A stretch of DNA of 64,000 nucleotides from Halomonas chromatireducens (GTDB taxonomy: Bacteria > Pseudomonadota > Gammaproteobacteria > Pseudomonadales > Halomonadaceae). Made by a program: the position numbers and the translations under genes. The notes beneath the pieces were generated by a model. The model did no database searches. It was not told the DNA's origin and was given only the letters and a program-made list of their open reading frames with translations. Shown piece after piece: positions 1-9,151 of this stretch. The stretch lies in the NCBI RefSeq assembly GCF_001545155.1, contig NZ_CP014226.1, forward strand, positions 1,038,038 through 1,102,037, written 5' to 3'. Numbering within the stretch: the stretch's first letter is position 1; the number at the start of each line of letters is the position of its first letter.

Positions 1-1
1 G

Positions 2-607
2 CGGCTGCGCGAGATCCTGTTGATTGCCCGGGCCCGTCGCATCCTGGTGCTGGTGTTTCTCGAGGGGATTGCCGCCTTCGGCGCCCTGGCCTTCGTCGCC
101 AGTCACCTCTACGAGCGTCTCGGCGTCTCGCTGACCCGTGCCGGGCTGATGGTGGCGCTGTTCGGGGTGGGGGGGCTGATCTTCGCCGCCCTGGCCAGGC
201 CGCTGGTCAGGCGCCTGGGCGAGCCGGGCCTGGCCGCCGGGGGCGGTGTGCTGATGGGGGTGGGCTTCGTCGGGCTGGCGCTGGCCCAGCAGCCGATAGC
301 GGCCGCGGCCGCGGCCTTTGCCGCCGGGCTGGGCTTCTACATGATGCATAGCACCCTGCAGATCAACGCCACCCAGATGGCACCCGCCGCCCGCGGCACC
401 GCCATGGCGGTGTTCGCCGGCTGCCTGTTCCTGGGCCAGTCGGTGGGCGTCAGCCTGGGTGGGGTGATACTGCGCCTGGCCGATAGCCTGTGGCTGCTGG
501 CCGGTGCCGGCGTATGGCTGCTGCTGTTGGGCATGGCCTTCGCCTGGCTGCTGCGTCAGTGGCGGCAAGCCAAGCCTGAATCCCCCGCAACCCCAAGATA
601 CCAATAA
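2..607 (+). CDS. MFS transporter, C-terminal part (5' end outside window)
   Basis: The reading frame is open from the first bases, so the visible roughly 200 codons are the C-terminal half of a longer protein. Five or six hydrophobic segments rich in Gly, Ala and Leu are separated by short basic loops such as ARPLVRRLGEPG, the layout of the second six-helix bundle of a Major Facilitator Superfamily carrier. The C-terminus is short and polar. It would be an inner-membrane secondary transporter; the substrate cannot be inferred. It converges with the DMT exporter gene that follows. Confidence 0.75.
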   Translation, partial: RLREILLIARARRILVLVFLEGIAAFGALAFVASHLYERLGVSLTRAGLMVALFGVGGLIFAALARPLVRRLGEPGLAAGGGVLMGVGFVGLALAQQPIAAAAAAFAAGLGFYMMHSTLQINATQMAPAARGTAMAVFAGCLFLGQSVGVSLGGVILRLADSLWLLAGAGVWLLLLGMAFAWLLRQWRQAKPESPATPRYQ

Positions 608-658
608 CGCCATGCCGTCATCACACCGGAATCCAGCAGCCGAGCCTGGACGCTCAGC

Positions 659-1546
659 TCATCGCTTCCGCGTGGCAAGAAAAATACCTGCCATGATGAT
701 CAGCGCTCCACCTAGATACGTCTCGATCAGTGGAATATCACCGAAAACCAGGTAGCCGGAAAGCGTCGCCCAGACGATCTGCAGATACAAGAAAGGCGAT
801 ACAAGAGAAGCAGGCGCACAGCGCATGGCCAAGATAAGCATCAACTGACTGACGGCGCCTAATGCCCCGACTAACAGGAAGAGAGGGATGTGGCCGGCTG
901 CGATAGGGGTCCAGAAGAAGGGCACGATCAGGGAGCTGGCCAAGGCGCCTGCAAGGCCTGCATAGAAGAGTGAAGCGAGAGGGTGATCATTACGGCCGAA
1001 GCGTCGCGTGGCCAACTGATAGAGGGCAAAGCAAAAAGCCATCCCGAAGGGCAGCAGGGCAGCTGGTTGAGCACGCCAGTCCAACGGGCCCACCGCGATC
1101 ACTACGCCGATGAAGCCGACGACAACAGCCCCACCGCTTGCCAGAGTCACTCGCTCCTTAAGCAAGGGGATCGCCAGCAGCGTCACCAGCAGCGGCGAAC
1201 TGAAGTTGATGACATACACCTGAAGCAGTGGCAGCTCACGAAAAGCCAGGAAAGCGAAGGTGCTGGCGGCGAGCAGCAACAAGCCACGCACGAGCTGCCC
1301 GGGTAACGACTCCACGGACGCCATGATGGCCCGGCAACGCGGCCAGCCGAGCATCAGAAGATAGCCGCCCAGTACCAGCATATGGCCAGCATATCGGGCC
1401 CAGACTACCTGCACGGGAGAGTAGCTCTGGGTTAGCCATTTGACCCCCGTGTCGAGCAGGGTGAACAACAAGCCAGCGCCGAGAATGAAGGCAATGCCTC
1501 TCAGTGGCCGATCGACAGTGGAGGTAGTGGCAGTGGGTGAAGGCAT
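659..1546 (-). CDS. EamA/DMT family transporter
   Basis: This 295-residue protein has about ten hydrophobic segments arranged as two EamA repeats, the usual size and shape of drug/metabolite transporter superfamily exporters (RhaT/YdcZ-like). The N-terminus is short and cytoplasmic, followed by GIAFILGAGLLFTLLDTGVKWL, and the C-terminus ends in a basic tail (ATRKR). It probably exports a small metabolite across the inner membrane; the substrate is unknown. It is convergent with the upstream MFS gene and seems monocistronic. Confidence 0.8.
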   Translation of the reverse strand: MPSPTATTSTVDRPLRGIAFILGAGLLFTLLDTGVKWLTQSYSPVQVVWARYAGHMLVLGGYLLMLGWPRCRAIMASVESLPGQLVRGLLLLAASTFAFLAFRELPLLQVYVINFSSPLLVTLLAIPLLKERVTLASGGAVVVGFIGVVIAVGPLDWRAQPAALLPFGMAFCFALYQLATRRFGRNDHPLASLFYAGLAGALASSLIVPFFWTPIAAGHIPLFLLVGALGAVSQLMLILAMRCAPASLVSPFLYLQIVWATLSGYLVFGDIPLIETYLGGALIIMAGIFLATRKR

Positions 1547-1935
1547 GTCGCGCGAGACTCTCGCTTGGAGCCGTCAAGCGTAGCAGGCTAACTAAAAGGC
1601 AGCAAATTAATCGCTTCTCCCAAGCCGATCTGCCAGATTCGCTGGCCGAGGAACCTGGGATCACCAGACGAAACGGCGAGCAGACAACGGCTACCGCACT
1701 CTGATGGCCCGACACTGATCAGATTGTCCCGCTCGGGCTATTACGTACAGCACACCGGCCGACTCCGGCGCGTCGGCGAGGCGGTAGCCGAACTGCTGCC
1801 AAGCCCGGCCTGAGTGGTGGGTTCGGGGTGATCCGCCGACCCTGTCGGCCGCTTGCCCGAGAACATGATATCGATCAAGGCGGCGATGGATCGTGTCGAC
1901 CATAGTGAAAGTTGGTCCGGCAGAGAACAGCGACT
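1547..1935. other. Gene-free stretch
   Basis: About 390 bases without a convincing gene. The part next to the DMT start (about 1575-1620) is AT-richer and probably carries that gene's promoter. On the + strand a short open stretch ends with a stop near 1813; it has no recognisable start or family and may be a decayed gene remnant. No strong terminator hairpin or repeat was seen. Confidence 0.4.
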
Positions 1936-2391
1936 ATGAGCTCACCCAAGCACCCCGCCGACGACAGCCCGTCAGCCGGCCAGGAGCCCATCAGTGACTA
2001 CCTCGAGGGGCAGCGCGCCCTGCTCGAGCTCAAGTGCTGTGCGCCGAAAGCGCTGAGTGTCCTGATCCATAACCTGTCACAACCGATGAGCCGGTCCCTG
2101 GAGCAGGCGCTGGCGCGCAGCCTGGCCGCGGGCGATATCCCGGGTTTTCAGCCTACCGATACCCTGATGCCGGCGATGATGCGCGCCCTGGGGCTTGCCC
2201 GGGAGGACCTTGATCAGGACCCCATCATCCACGCCTTGCGCACCACCTGTAATTCCTGCTCGAAGGTGGGTACCTGCTGGCTGGCCCTGCGTCACCAGGC
2301 ACCGCGGGAGGAGTGCCGGCGTTTCTGCCCCAATGCCGAGGCCCTCGAGGCGCGGGGAGCAGAGCCGGATAGCTGCGGCCCCGCTAACTAG
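1936..2391 (+). CDS. DUF6455 family cysteine-rich protein
   Basis: A 151-residue protein whose C-terminal half carries the pattern CNSCSKVGTCW, then ECRRFCPNA, with PTDTLMPAM before it. This matches the small DUF6455 family. The clustered cysteines could bind a metal, but no function is established. The ATG at 1936 was preferred over a start eight codons upstream because homology begins after it. A paralogue with the same signatures lies at 9152-9586 on the other strand. The gene converges with the DUF2783 gene and overlaps its 3' end by a few bases. Confidence 0.7.
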   Translation: MSSPKHPADDSPSAGQEPISDYLEGQRALLELKCCAPKALSVLIHNLSQPMSRSLEQALARSLAAGDIPGFQPTDTLMPAMMRALGLAREDLDQDPIIHALRTTCNSCSKVGTCWLALRHQAPREECRRFCPNAEALEARGAEPDSCGPAN

Positions 2392-2587
2392 CCGCAACCG
2401 CCAGCCCCCGCCGGGCTTCCTCGATCGCTTCCCTTACCAGGGCCACATCGGGTACTCGATGCGCCAGCGCCAGTGCCAGCTGGGCGAGAAACAGCCGTTC
2501 CTGCTCCTCGGGCAAGGCATCCAGCGTGGTCGCCAACGTCTCGTAGACCTGCTCCAGGTCGGCAAAAGGCAGTGTCGGTGCGGTCAT
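2384..2587 (-). CDS. DUF2783 domain protein
   Basis: A 67-residue, largely helical protein (FADLEQVYETLATTLDAL and so on) of the DUF2783 type, a family usually encoded beside flavin-dependent monooxygenases, as here. The upstream monooxygenase stop codon overlaps an ATG at 2593, but a GGAGGAGA ribosome-binding site sits almost against that ATG and is better spaced for the ATG at 2587. Either start gives essentially the same protein. The overlap implies translational coupling. It is probably an accessory or stabilising subunit; that role is inference. Confidence 0.65.
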   Translation of the reverse strand: MTAPTLPFADLEQVYETLATTLDALPEEQERLFLAQLALALAHRVPDVALVREAIEEARRGLAVAAS

Positions 2588-2589
2588 AA

Positions 2590-4311
2590 TCATTCTCCTC
2601 CCAGGGCGGTAGTGAGTGCGGCATCGAGGTCGGCGGCGTCGAGGGTTTTCCAGCGCGCCGCCACATGGCGGTCGGGGCGTACCAGGTAGGCCGTGCCATC
2701 GACGGCGCCATAGGCCTCGAACAAGCCGCGCTCTCTATTCACTCGGCTATCCACCCAATTATCGACCTGGCTATCCCCCAGGCCCCTGCCGAGCGCCGGG
2801 GCTGACGCCTCACGGCCGATGATCAGCACGTCGAGGCCAGGCTCCCGGGCTTGCAGGCTGGCCACTTGCTCCTGCCGCGCCGGCGCCAGAGAACCATCGT
2901 CGCTGAACAGCAGCAGCGTGAAGCCCCGGCCGAGATGATCGAGCAGGAAGTCATCCTCGCCCAGGCGACGATTGATCAGCGGAGCCCCGGGGATCGGCCC
3001 GGCGGCGAAGTCGTCGCCATCGGCCAGGGTCAGGGGGCTCTCGGCGTAGGTGTAGGGCGTGACCTGGCGGGGATCGGCGAAGTCGCTGGCATAGTCGTTA
3101 TCCACCGCCAGCGACAGGGCGGCATCGCGCATCAACCGATAGCCACGGGTCGGCGGCGTCATGAAGCGGGTGCTCTTGCCGGCGTTGGCGAACACGTCCA
3201 GGGTGGCGCCACGCCGCTCCGGGCTGTAGCTGTCGAGCAGTCGATCCGGCGCCCTTCCGTTCAATACCCAGGCCAGTTTCCAGGCCGCATTCGCGGCATC
3301 GGCGATACCGTTGTTGAGCCCGCGCACACCGAAGATCGGCACCAGGTGGGCGCTGTCGCCGATGAACAGCACCCGGCCGTGACGGTAGTCGTCCAGCGCC
3401 AGGGTGTAGGCCTTGTAGAGACTCCACCACTCCAGCTCCCAGTCATCGCCTTCGCCGAGCATGTCGATGATGGTGCCGACCCGCTGACGGATGCTGGCCT
3501 CCTCCACCGCCTTGTTGGGGTCCTCATCCGGCAGCAACTGATAGTCGATCCGCCAGATATCATCGGGCTGCTTGTGCACCAGCAGGGTGGAATCGGGCAT
3601 TACCGAGGGGCTGAAGAAGGCGCGCCGTTCGGTGGGAAAGTCGGATCTCAGCCGCACGTCGGCGATCACGTAGCGCCCTTCGTAGGCCTCGCCGTGCAGT
3701 GGGAGGCCGAAGGCCTTGCGCACCACGCTGCGGGCACCGTCGGCGGCCAGCAGGTAGTCGCTCTGCAGGCGGTAGTCGCCCTCGGGGGTCGCGACCTCCA
3801 GGGTCACGCCGCTGCCATCCTGGCTCACCCCGGTGACCGCCTGCTGCCAGCGCAGCTCGATCAGCGACGACGCCATCGCCTTGTCGATCAGGAACTGCTC
3901 GATGTACTGCTGCTGCAGGTTGACCATGGGCAGGAAGCGCTCCTGCTCGGAGTGGAGCATCTCGAAGCGGTAGATCTCGCGGTCGCGAAAGTAGGTACGC
4001 CCGCGGGTCCAGCCGAGCCCCTTGTCGGTGAAGCGCTTATCCACACCTAGCTGCTGGAGAATCTCCAGGCTGTGGCGGGAGATGCAGATAGCCCGGGAGC
4101 CGTCGTTGACACTGTCCTTGTCGTCGAGCACCACCGAGGCGATGCCATGGCGTGCCAGCTCCAGGGCGGCGGTCACCCCCACCGGACCGGCGCCGACGAT
4201 GGCCACGCGATGACGAACCTCGCGGCCCTCCAGCTCGGCAGGACGCACGAAGGGGAAACGGGGATAATCGAAGTACAGCGAATCGTGCTCGTCTCTTCCG
4301 GCGGGGCGCAT
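2590..4311 (-). CDS. FAD-dependent aromatic-ring monooxygenase (MhpA/PheA-TfdB-like)
   Basis: This 573-residue protein has an N-terminal Rossmann motif (VAIVGAGPVGVTAALELA, near residue 38) and the second FAD-binding motif GDSAHLVPIFGVRGLNNG, hallmarks of class A flavoprotein hydroxylases such as 3-(3-hydroxyphenyl)propionate hydroxylase. The C-terminal thioredoxin-like domain typical of the phenol-hydroxylase subgroup is present. It would hydroxylate an aromatic or related ring using NAD(P)H and oxygen in the cytoplasm. The ATG at 4311 lies 6 nt after AGGAGA; the GTG two codons earlier lies too close. It is coupled to the DUF2783 gene. No ring-cleavage genes follow, so the substrate is unknown. 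Confidence 0.8.
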   Translation of the reverse strand: MRPAGRDEHDSLYFDYPRFPFVRPAELEGREVRHRVAIVGAGPVGVTAALELARHGIASVVLDDKDSVNDGSRAICISRHSLEILQQLGVDKRFTDKGLGWTRGRTYFRDREIYRFEMLHSEQERFLPMVNLQQQYIEQFLIDKAMASSLIELRWQQAVTGVSQDGSGVTLEVATPEGDYRLQSDYLLAADGARSVVRKAFGLPLHGEAYEGRYVIADVRLRSDFPTERRAFFSPSVMPDSTLLVHKQPDDIWRIDYQLLPDEDPNKAVEEASIRQRVGTIIDMLGEGDDWELEWWSLYKAYTLALDDYRHGRVLFIGDSAHLVPIFGVRGLNNGIADAANAAWKLAWVLNGRAPDRLLDSYSPERRGATLDVFANAGKSTRFMTPPTRGYRLMRDAALSLAVDNDYASDFADPRQVTPYTYAESPLTLADGDDFAAGPIPGAPLINRRLGEDDFLLDHLGRGFTLLLFSDDGSLAPARQEQVASLQAREPGLDVLIIGREASAPALGRGLGDSQVDNWVDSRVNRERGLFEAYGAVDGTAYLVRPDRHVAARWKTLDAADLDAALTTALGGE

Positions 4312-4430
4312 GCTCACTCTCCTGTCAGGGTTATTGTCGAGCCTGACGACAGCCTATCCTTAAGCAGACAGGGGCACTGTCCTGCAAAAGGGGGGACAGG
4401 CATATCCATGATCGAGGTGATGAATTCAGC

Positions 4431-5216
4431 ATGGCAGACAAGCGCGAAGTCAGGCACGCATCCAGCTGGCCATCGCTGGTTCCAGCGATGGCCGCCTGCG
4501 TCGATGCCATGGGCAGCGAAGGCTTCGATGAGGCCCTGCTCGCCCTGCTGCGACGGGCGGTGCGTATCGAGCAGTGCATGATCTTCGCCTATGACAGCAG
4601 CGACGAGATCGACTGCCTGCTGGCCGCCAACGAGCGCCAGCCCCGGGTCGCCGGCCGCCTGGCCCAGCTCTACGCCGGCGGCCTGTTCCGCCAGGACCCC
4701 AACTACCAGCGCTTGCGGCAACTGATCGATGATAAGGGCAAGCTCGCCGCCGCCGAGCTGACGACGATGCAGCCCGAGGCCATGCCGCCGGCCTATCAGA
4801 GCCATCTATTCGCCTTTCCCGACCTGGTCGACAAGGTCTCCTTGACCATCCCGGGACAGGACAGCATCTACTATCTCAACCTCTACTGTGGCGTGACGGC
4901 GGGTCCCTTCACCGAGGATGACCTGGCCTGCCTGGACGGCCTTGCGCCGCTGCTGGCTAGCCTGATCCGACGACACTACGGCAGCACCCGCTCCCTCTCC
5001 CAGCGACCCAGCGCCCAGGAAACCGCCGTGCTGACTCCTCTCTCCGAGCGGGAACGCCAGCTCTGCCTCTATCTGCTGCGTGGCCACACCCTCAAAACCG
5101 CCGCCGCCGAACTCGATATCGCGCTGTCCACCGCCGAGACCTACCGCAAGCGCGCCTACGCCAAGCTCGGCGTGCCTTCCAAGGCGCGGCTGGTGGCGCT
5201 GTGTCGGCCGAGTTGA
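4431..5216 (+). CDS. LuxR-family transcriptional regulator
   Basis: This 261-residue protein ends in a LuxR-type helix-turn-helix (about residues 203-258: LTPLSERERQLCLYLLRG followed by TAAAELDIALSTAETYRKR). The N-terminal 190 residues are not a receiver domain (no phosphorylation-site pattern) and not clearly an autoinducer-binding domain; they may bind a small ligand. It is divergent from the flavin monooxygenase gene with about 120 bp between starts, so it most likely controls that gene. That link is inferred from position. Confidence 0.75.
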   Translation: MADKREVRHASSWPSLVPAMAACVDAMGSEGFDEALLALLRRAVRIEQCMIFAYDSSDEIDCLLAANERQPRVAGRLAQLYAGGLFRQDPNYQRLRQLIDDKGKLAAAELTTMQPEAMPPAYQSHLFAFPDLVDKVSLTIPGQDSIYYLNLYCGVTAGPFTEDDLACLDGLAPLLASLIRRHYGSTRSLSQRPSAQETAVLTPLSERERQLCLYLLRGHTLKTAAAELDIALSTAETYRKRAYAKLGVPSKARLVALCRPS

Positions 5217-5227
5217 GCGGGCCTGGC

Positions 5228-6508
5228 TCAGCTCAATACCCGCAGGCACTGCCCCGTGTGGTAGAGCGTGAAGCCCCCTTCATAGCCTGAACTTCTAAGA
5301 GACCGGGCACGTATCGGCTTGGGGGCTCGGATCGGCAAAGGCAACAGGGCGTCATCGCCCGAGATCAGGTACCGGGCAAAGCCCTTGCCCACCACGGTGC
5401 CGGTGGTGATACCGCGTCCGTTGTAACCCGAAACCCCCAGCACGCCGGGGGCGAGTTCGAAGAGCCGCAGCGTATGGTCCGGCGTGAAGGCGATTCGCCC
5501 CGTCCAGGTACACTCCCATTCCACAGTCCCCAGCTGGGGAAAGTAGTGACGCTGAATGCGGTTGGCCCAGCAGCGCAGGAACGCCGCAGGCTTCCCCTCC
5601 CCCTTGCCCAGGCTACCGAGAATCAGCCGGCCCTCCGGGTCGCGGCGCATGCTGCTCAATACCATGCGGGTATCCCAGGCGCCCTGGCCCTCGGGCAGGA
5701 TGTCGCCGGCGAGTGACGCGGGTAGCGGCCGGGAGGCGACCTGAAAGAAGTGGCCGGGAAAGAAGTGATGGCGGACTTCGTTCCAGCGATCCTCGGTGTA
5801 GGCGTTGGTGGCGAGTACCAGCCGCGGGGCCGTGACGCTGCCGCGGTCGGTGGTCACCCGCCAGTCATCCCCCGCCCTGGCGACGCCAACCACGGCGCTG
5901 TGGGTATGCAGGCGAGCGCCGGCCGCCTTGGCGGCGCGCGCCAGGCCCCGGGTATAGGCGGTAGGGTTCAGGGTGCCGGCGCGCCGGTCGAGCAGGGCCC
6001 GACGAATACGCCGGGTACCCACGCGCTCCCGGCAGGCGTCTGCTTCGAGAAGCTCCACGGGAGCGCCACGCCGCTGGAACTGTTCCGCGCGACGCGCCAG
6101 CTCCTGCTCGCCCCTGCCATTGTGGGCCAGGTGCAGGGTGCCCGTGCGGGTCGCCTGGCAGTCGATGCCGTGTCGCTCGATCAGCGAAAAGACGTCCGCA
6201 GGGGCGGCACCCAGAATGGCGTTGGCACGCTCGCCATCCTCCTCGCCCAGCGCCGCCATGATGTCATCCGGTGGAATCCACAGCCCCGCATTGACCAGGC
6301 CGACGCTGCGTCCCGAACCACCGCTGGGGATATCCCCAGACTCGACCAGGGCCACGTCGACACCGCCCTCGGCAAGGTGCAGCGCGGTGCTGAGCCCGGT
6401 GATGCCACCGCCGATGACCACCACATCGGCGCAGTGGTCTCCCTGCAGCGCATCCAGGTTCAAGGACGGTTCCAGCGAAGTGGATTGCCAGAGACAGCGC
6501 TCTTTCAT
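5228..6508 (-). CDS. amaA: L-pipecolate oxidase (FAD, DAO family)
   Basis: A 426-residue FAD-dependent amine oxidase of the D-amino-acid-oxidase/GlpD superfamily with an N-terminal dinucleotide-binding motif (VVVIGGGITGLSTALHLAEGG) and a C-terminal DAO signature (GVLGVSGYNGRGITTGTVVG). It strongly resembles AmaA of Pseudomonas putida, which oxidises L-pipecolate to piperideine-6-carboxylate in D-lysine catabolism. The assignment is supported by amaB immediately upstream in the same operon (about 40 bp gap). The ATG at 6508 follows GGAGGCACC and was preferred over the ATG four codons earlier. Confidence 0.78.
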   Translation of the reverse strand: MKERCLWQSTSLEPSLNLDALQGDHCADVVVIGGGITGLSTALHLAEGGVDVALVESGDIPSGGSGRSVGLVNAGLWIPPDDIMAALGEEDGERANAILGAAPADVFSLIERHGIDCQATRTGTLHLAHNGRGEQELARRAEQFQRRGAPVELLEADACRERVGTRRIRRALLDRRAGTLNPTAYTRGLARAAKAAGARLHTHSAVVGVARAGDDWRVTTDRGSVTAPRLVLATNAYTEDRWNEVRHHFFPGHFFQVASRPLPASLAGDILPEGQGAWDTRMVLSSMRRDPEGRLILGSLGKGEGKPAAFLRCWANRIQRHYFPQLGTVEWECTWTGRIAFTPDHTLRLFELAPGVLGVSGYNGRGITTGTVVGKGFARYLISGDDALLPLPIRAPKPIRARSLRSSGYEGGFTLYHTGQCLRVLS

Positions 6509-6547
6509 GGTGCCTCCCATGCTTGGGCCGGGTGGACGCTGCCCGGG

Positions 6548-8041
6548 TCAGTCGAACCGGATGCCCTGGGCCAGGGGCAGCTCTCGGGAGTAGTTGACGG
6601 TGTTGGTCTGACGGCGCATGTAGCTCTTCCACACGTCCGAGCCCGACTCACGACCACCGCCGGTCTCCTTCTCGCCGCCGAGGGCGCCGCCGATCTCGGC
6701 GCCGCTGGGGCCGATATTGACGTTGGCGATCCCGCAGTCGCTGCCCTGGTCGGAGACGAAGGCCTCGGCTTCGCGTACGTCGGTGGTGAAGACGCACGAC
6801 GACAGGCCCTGGGGCACGCCGTTGTTCAGCGCCAGCGCCTCGTCGAAGTCGCGATAGCCCATGACGTAGAGAATCGGGGCGAAGGTCTCGTTCTTGACCA
6901 GCTCGTCCTGGCCTGGGACCTCGACGATGGCCGGGGCCACGTAGTAGCCGTTGGGGTAGGTCTCGGCCAGCTGGCGATCGCCGCCGAATACCCGGGCCCC
7001 CTGCTGACGAGCCCGATCCAGGGCGGACTGCATCTGGTCATAGGCCTGGGCGTCGATCAGCGGTCCAACGAGGTTCCCCGTCATGGGGTCGCCGATGCTG
7101 ATGCCCGTATAGGCCGTCTTCACCCGCTCGAGCACCTCGTCGCGAATGGATTCATGGACGATCAGGCGGCGCAGGGTGGTGCAGCGCTGGCCGGCGGTAC
7201 CCACTGCCGAGAAGAGAATCGCGCGCACCGCCATATCCAGGTCGGCGCTGGGCGCCAGTATCATGGCGTTATTGCCGCCGAGCTCCAGGATGCTGCGCCC
7301 GAAGCGGGCGGCAACCCGCGGCGCGACCTCGCGGCCCATGCGGGTACTGCCGGTGGCGCTGATCAACGGCACGCGGGGGTCGTCGGCCAGGCGCTCACCG
7401 GCCTCGCGGTCGCCGAGAATGACCTGGCTGAGATCCGCCGGGGCCTCGTCGCCGAACTCGGCCATGGCGCGCTCGAGCAGGGCCTGGCAGGCCAGGGCGC
7501 TGAGCGGGGTCTTCTCGGAGGGCTTCCACAGCAGGCTGTTGCCGCACACCAGGGCCAGGGCAGCGTTCCAGGCCCAGGGGGCGACCGGGAAGTTGAAGGC
7601 GGTGATCAGGCCGACCGGGCCCAGCGGATGCCAGCTCTCACGCATATGGTGGCCGGGGCGCTCGGAGGCGATGGTCAAGCCGTAGAGCTGACGCGACTGA
7701 CCGACTGCCAGGTCGCAGATGTCGATCATCTCCTGCACCTCGCCGAGGCCCTCCTGGAGGATCTTGCCGCACTCCAGGGTCACCAGGGCACCGAGGTCCT
7801 CCTTGTGGGGACGCAGCTGCTCACCGAACAGGCGGACCAGCTCGCCACGACGGGGCGCCGGCACCCGGCTCCACTGCTCGAAGGCCTGCCGGGCACGGGC
7901 GATACGGGACTCGACCGCATCTGCTCCCTCAAGGGCGATACGACCGATCTCGGCGCCGTCGGTGGGTGAGGTGACGGGGTAGTCGCCTTGGCGGTACAGG
8001 GCCTCGGGCACACCGAGGCGCCTCATGACGGCATCGATCAT
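6548..8041 (-). CDS. amaB: L-piperidine-6-carboxylate dehydrogenase (ALDH7/antiquitin type)
   Basis: A 497-residue NAD(P)-dependent aldehyde dehydrogenase. The catalytic Glu lies in ILELGGNNA (about residue 253) and the nucleophilic Cys in AVGTAGQRCTT (about residue 287); GTAGQRCTT is characteristic of the antiquitin/ALDH7 group. It would oxidise alpha-aminoadipic semialdehyde (open form of piperideine-6-carboxylate) to alpha-aminoadipate. A strong GGAGGAAGA ribosome-binding site precedes the ATG at 8041. It forms an operon with amaA and is divergent from the LysR gene. Confidence 0.82.
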   Translation of the reverse strand: MIDAVMRRLGVPEALYRQGDYPVTSPTDGAEIGRIALEGADAVESRIARARQAFEQWSRVPAPRRGELVRLFGEQLRPHKEDLGALVTLECGKILQEGLGEVQEMIDICDLAVGQSRQLYGLTIASERPGHHMRESWHPLGPVGLITAFNFPVAPWAWNAALALVCGNSLLWKPSEKTPLSALACQALLERAMAEFGDEAPADLSQVILGDREAGERLADDPRVPLISATGSTRMGREVAPRVAARFGRSILELGGNNAMILAPSADLDMAVRAILFSAVGTAGQRCTTLRRLIVHESIRDEVLERVKTAYTGISIGDPMTGNLVGPLIDAQAYDQMQSALDRARQQGARVFGGDRQLAETYPNGYYVAPAIVEVPGQDELVKNETFAPILYVMGYRDFDEALALNNGVPQGLSSCVFTTDVREAEAFVSDQGSDCGIANVNIGPSGAEIGGALGGEKETGGGRESGSDVWKSYMRRQTNTVNYSRELPLAQGIRFD

Positions 8042-8164
8042 TCTTCCTCCTCCTGCGACTCGTTATGAACATGATGATCGCAAGCAGTATTGCCGTCGTG
8101 ATTGACCCGCCTCAAACGACGTTTTATACGAAGGTCATTCCTTTTTTTCCGATTGGGTACTGAA

Positions 8165-9094
8165 ATGAGCCGCCGCCACCTGCCGACCCTCACCGCCATG
8201 CAGTGCTTCGAGGCTTCGGCCCGCCACCTCAGCTTCACCCGCGCCGCCGATGAACTGAGCCTGACCCAGAGCGCGGTCAGCAAGCAGGTGGCCCAGCTCG
8301 AGTCGGTGCTCGAACATCCCCTGTTCCGCCGCGTCCGCAAGCGCCTGCAGGTTACTCCCGAGGGCTCGCTCTACCTGACCGAGGTGCGCAAGATCCTCGC
8401 CCAGGTCGAGATGTCGACCCGCTACATGCAATCCTACGGCGGCCAGAGCGAGGTGCTCAACGTCACCACGCTGCCGACCTTTGGCGCCCGCTGGCTGATC
8501 CCCCGGCTCAATGGCTTTCGTTTTCGCCATCCCAATGTCTACCTGAACATCGGCAACCGGATGGAGCCCTTCGACCTCGAGGATGAGCGCGTCGATGTCG
8601 CCTTCTTCTTCGGCCATGGTGCCTGGCCGAAAGCCGAGTGCATCAAGCTGCTCGATGAGGAAGTCGTGGCTGTCTGCGCCCCGTCGGTGGTGCCGGGGTG
8701 CGGGATCGGGGATCCCCTGGCGCTGACCGAACTGGTGCTGCTGCAGAGCGCTACCCGCCCGGAGGCCTGGCACGACTGGTTTGCCGCCCAGGGGGCCTAT
8801 ACCGAGCACAGCTATCACGGCCCGCGATTCGATACGTTTTCCATGTCGCTACGGGCAGCCCGGGCGGGTTGCGGCGTGGCGCTGGTGCCACGCTTCCTGG
8901 CAGAGGAGGAACTGAAGGCAGGACAGTTGATCATTCCCTGGGCGTTCTCGCTGACCAGTCGCGATGCCTACTACCTAGCCTACCCCGAGTACAAGGCGGA
9001 ACAGGCCAAGGTGAAGGGGTTCATCGAGTGGATCCTCGAGCACCTCGACGCGCAGGCCAAGGAGACCGATGGCAAATGGTCTGCCGGCGCGTAG
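8165..9094 (+). CDS. LysR-family regulator (GcvA-like, probable AmaR)
   Basis: A 309-residue LysR-type regulator with an N-terminal winged helix (PTLTAMQCFEASARHLSFTRAA, then ELSLTQSAVSKQVAQLE) and a periplasmic-binding-protein-like ligand domain of the GcvA subgroup. The start at 8165 is chosen because the LysR helix-turn-helix begins just after it; the 21 codons upstream in frame show no homology. It is divergent from amaB with a gap of about 120 bp, the arrangement known for AmaR in Pseudomonas, so it probably controls amaBA in response to a lysine-catabolism intermediate. Confidence 0.8.
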   Translation: MSRRHLPTLTAMQCFEASARHLSFTRAADELSLTQSAVSKQVAQLESVLEHPLFRRVRKRLQVTPEGSLYLTEVRKILAQVEMSTRYMQSYGGQSEVLNVTTLPTFGARWLIPRLNGFRFRHPNVYLNIGNRMEPFDLEDERVDVAFFFGHGAWPKAECIKLLDEEVVAVCAPSVVPGCGIGDPLALTELVLLQSATRPEAWHDWFAAQGAYTEHSYHGPRFDTFSMSLRAARAGCGVALVPRFLAEEELKAGQLIIPWAFSLTSRDAYYLAYPEYKAEQAKVKGFIEWILEHLDAQAKETDGKWSAGA

Positions 9095-9151
9095 CGCCAG
9101 CAGCCACTTAACAGGAATATTTGGAATGGAATCGTTGAATCGGCCTGGCCT

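Noticed and set aside
1691..1903. 70-codon frame on the minus strand
   Set aside because: No ribosome-binding site, no homology signal and atypical residue composition.
5750..7969. Open frame of 739 codons on the + strand
   Set aside because: It is antisense to amaA and amaB, is low-complexity (Gly/Ala/Gln/His-rich) and has no family features; typical of mirror frames in high-G+C DNA.
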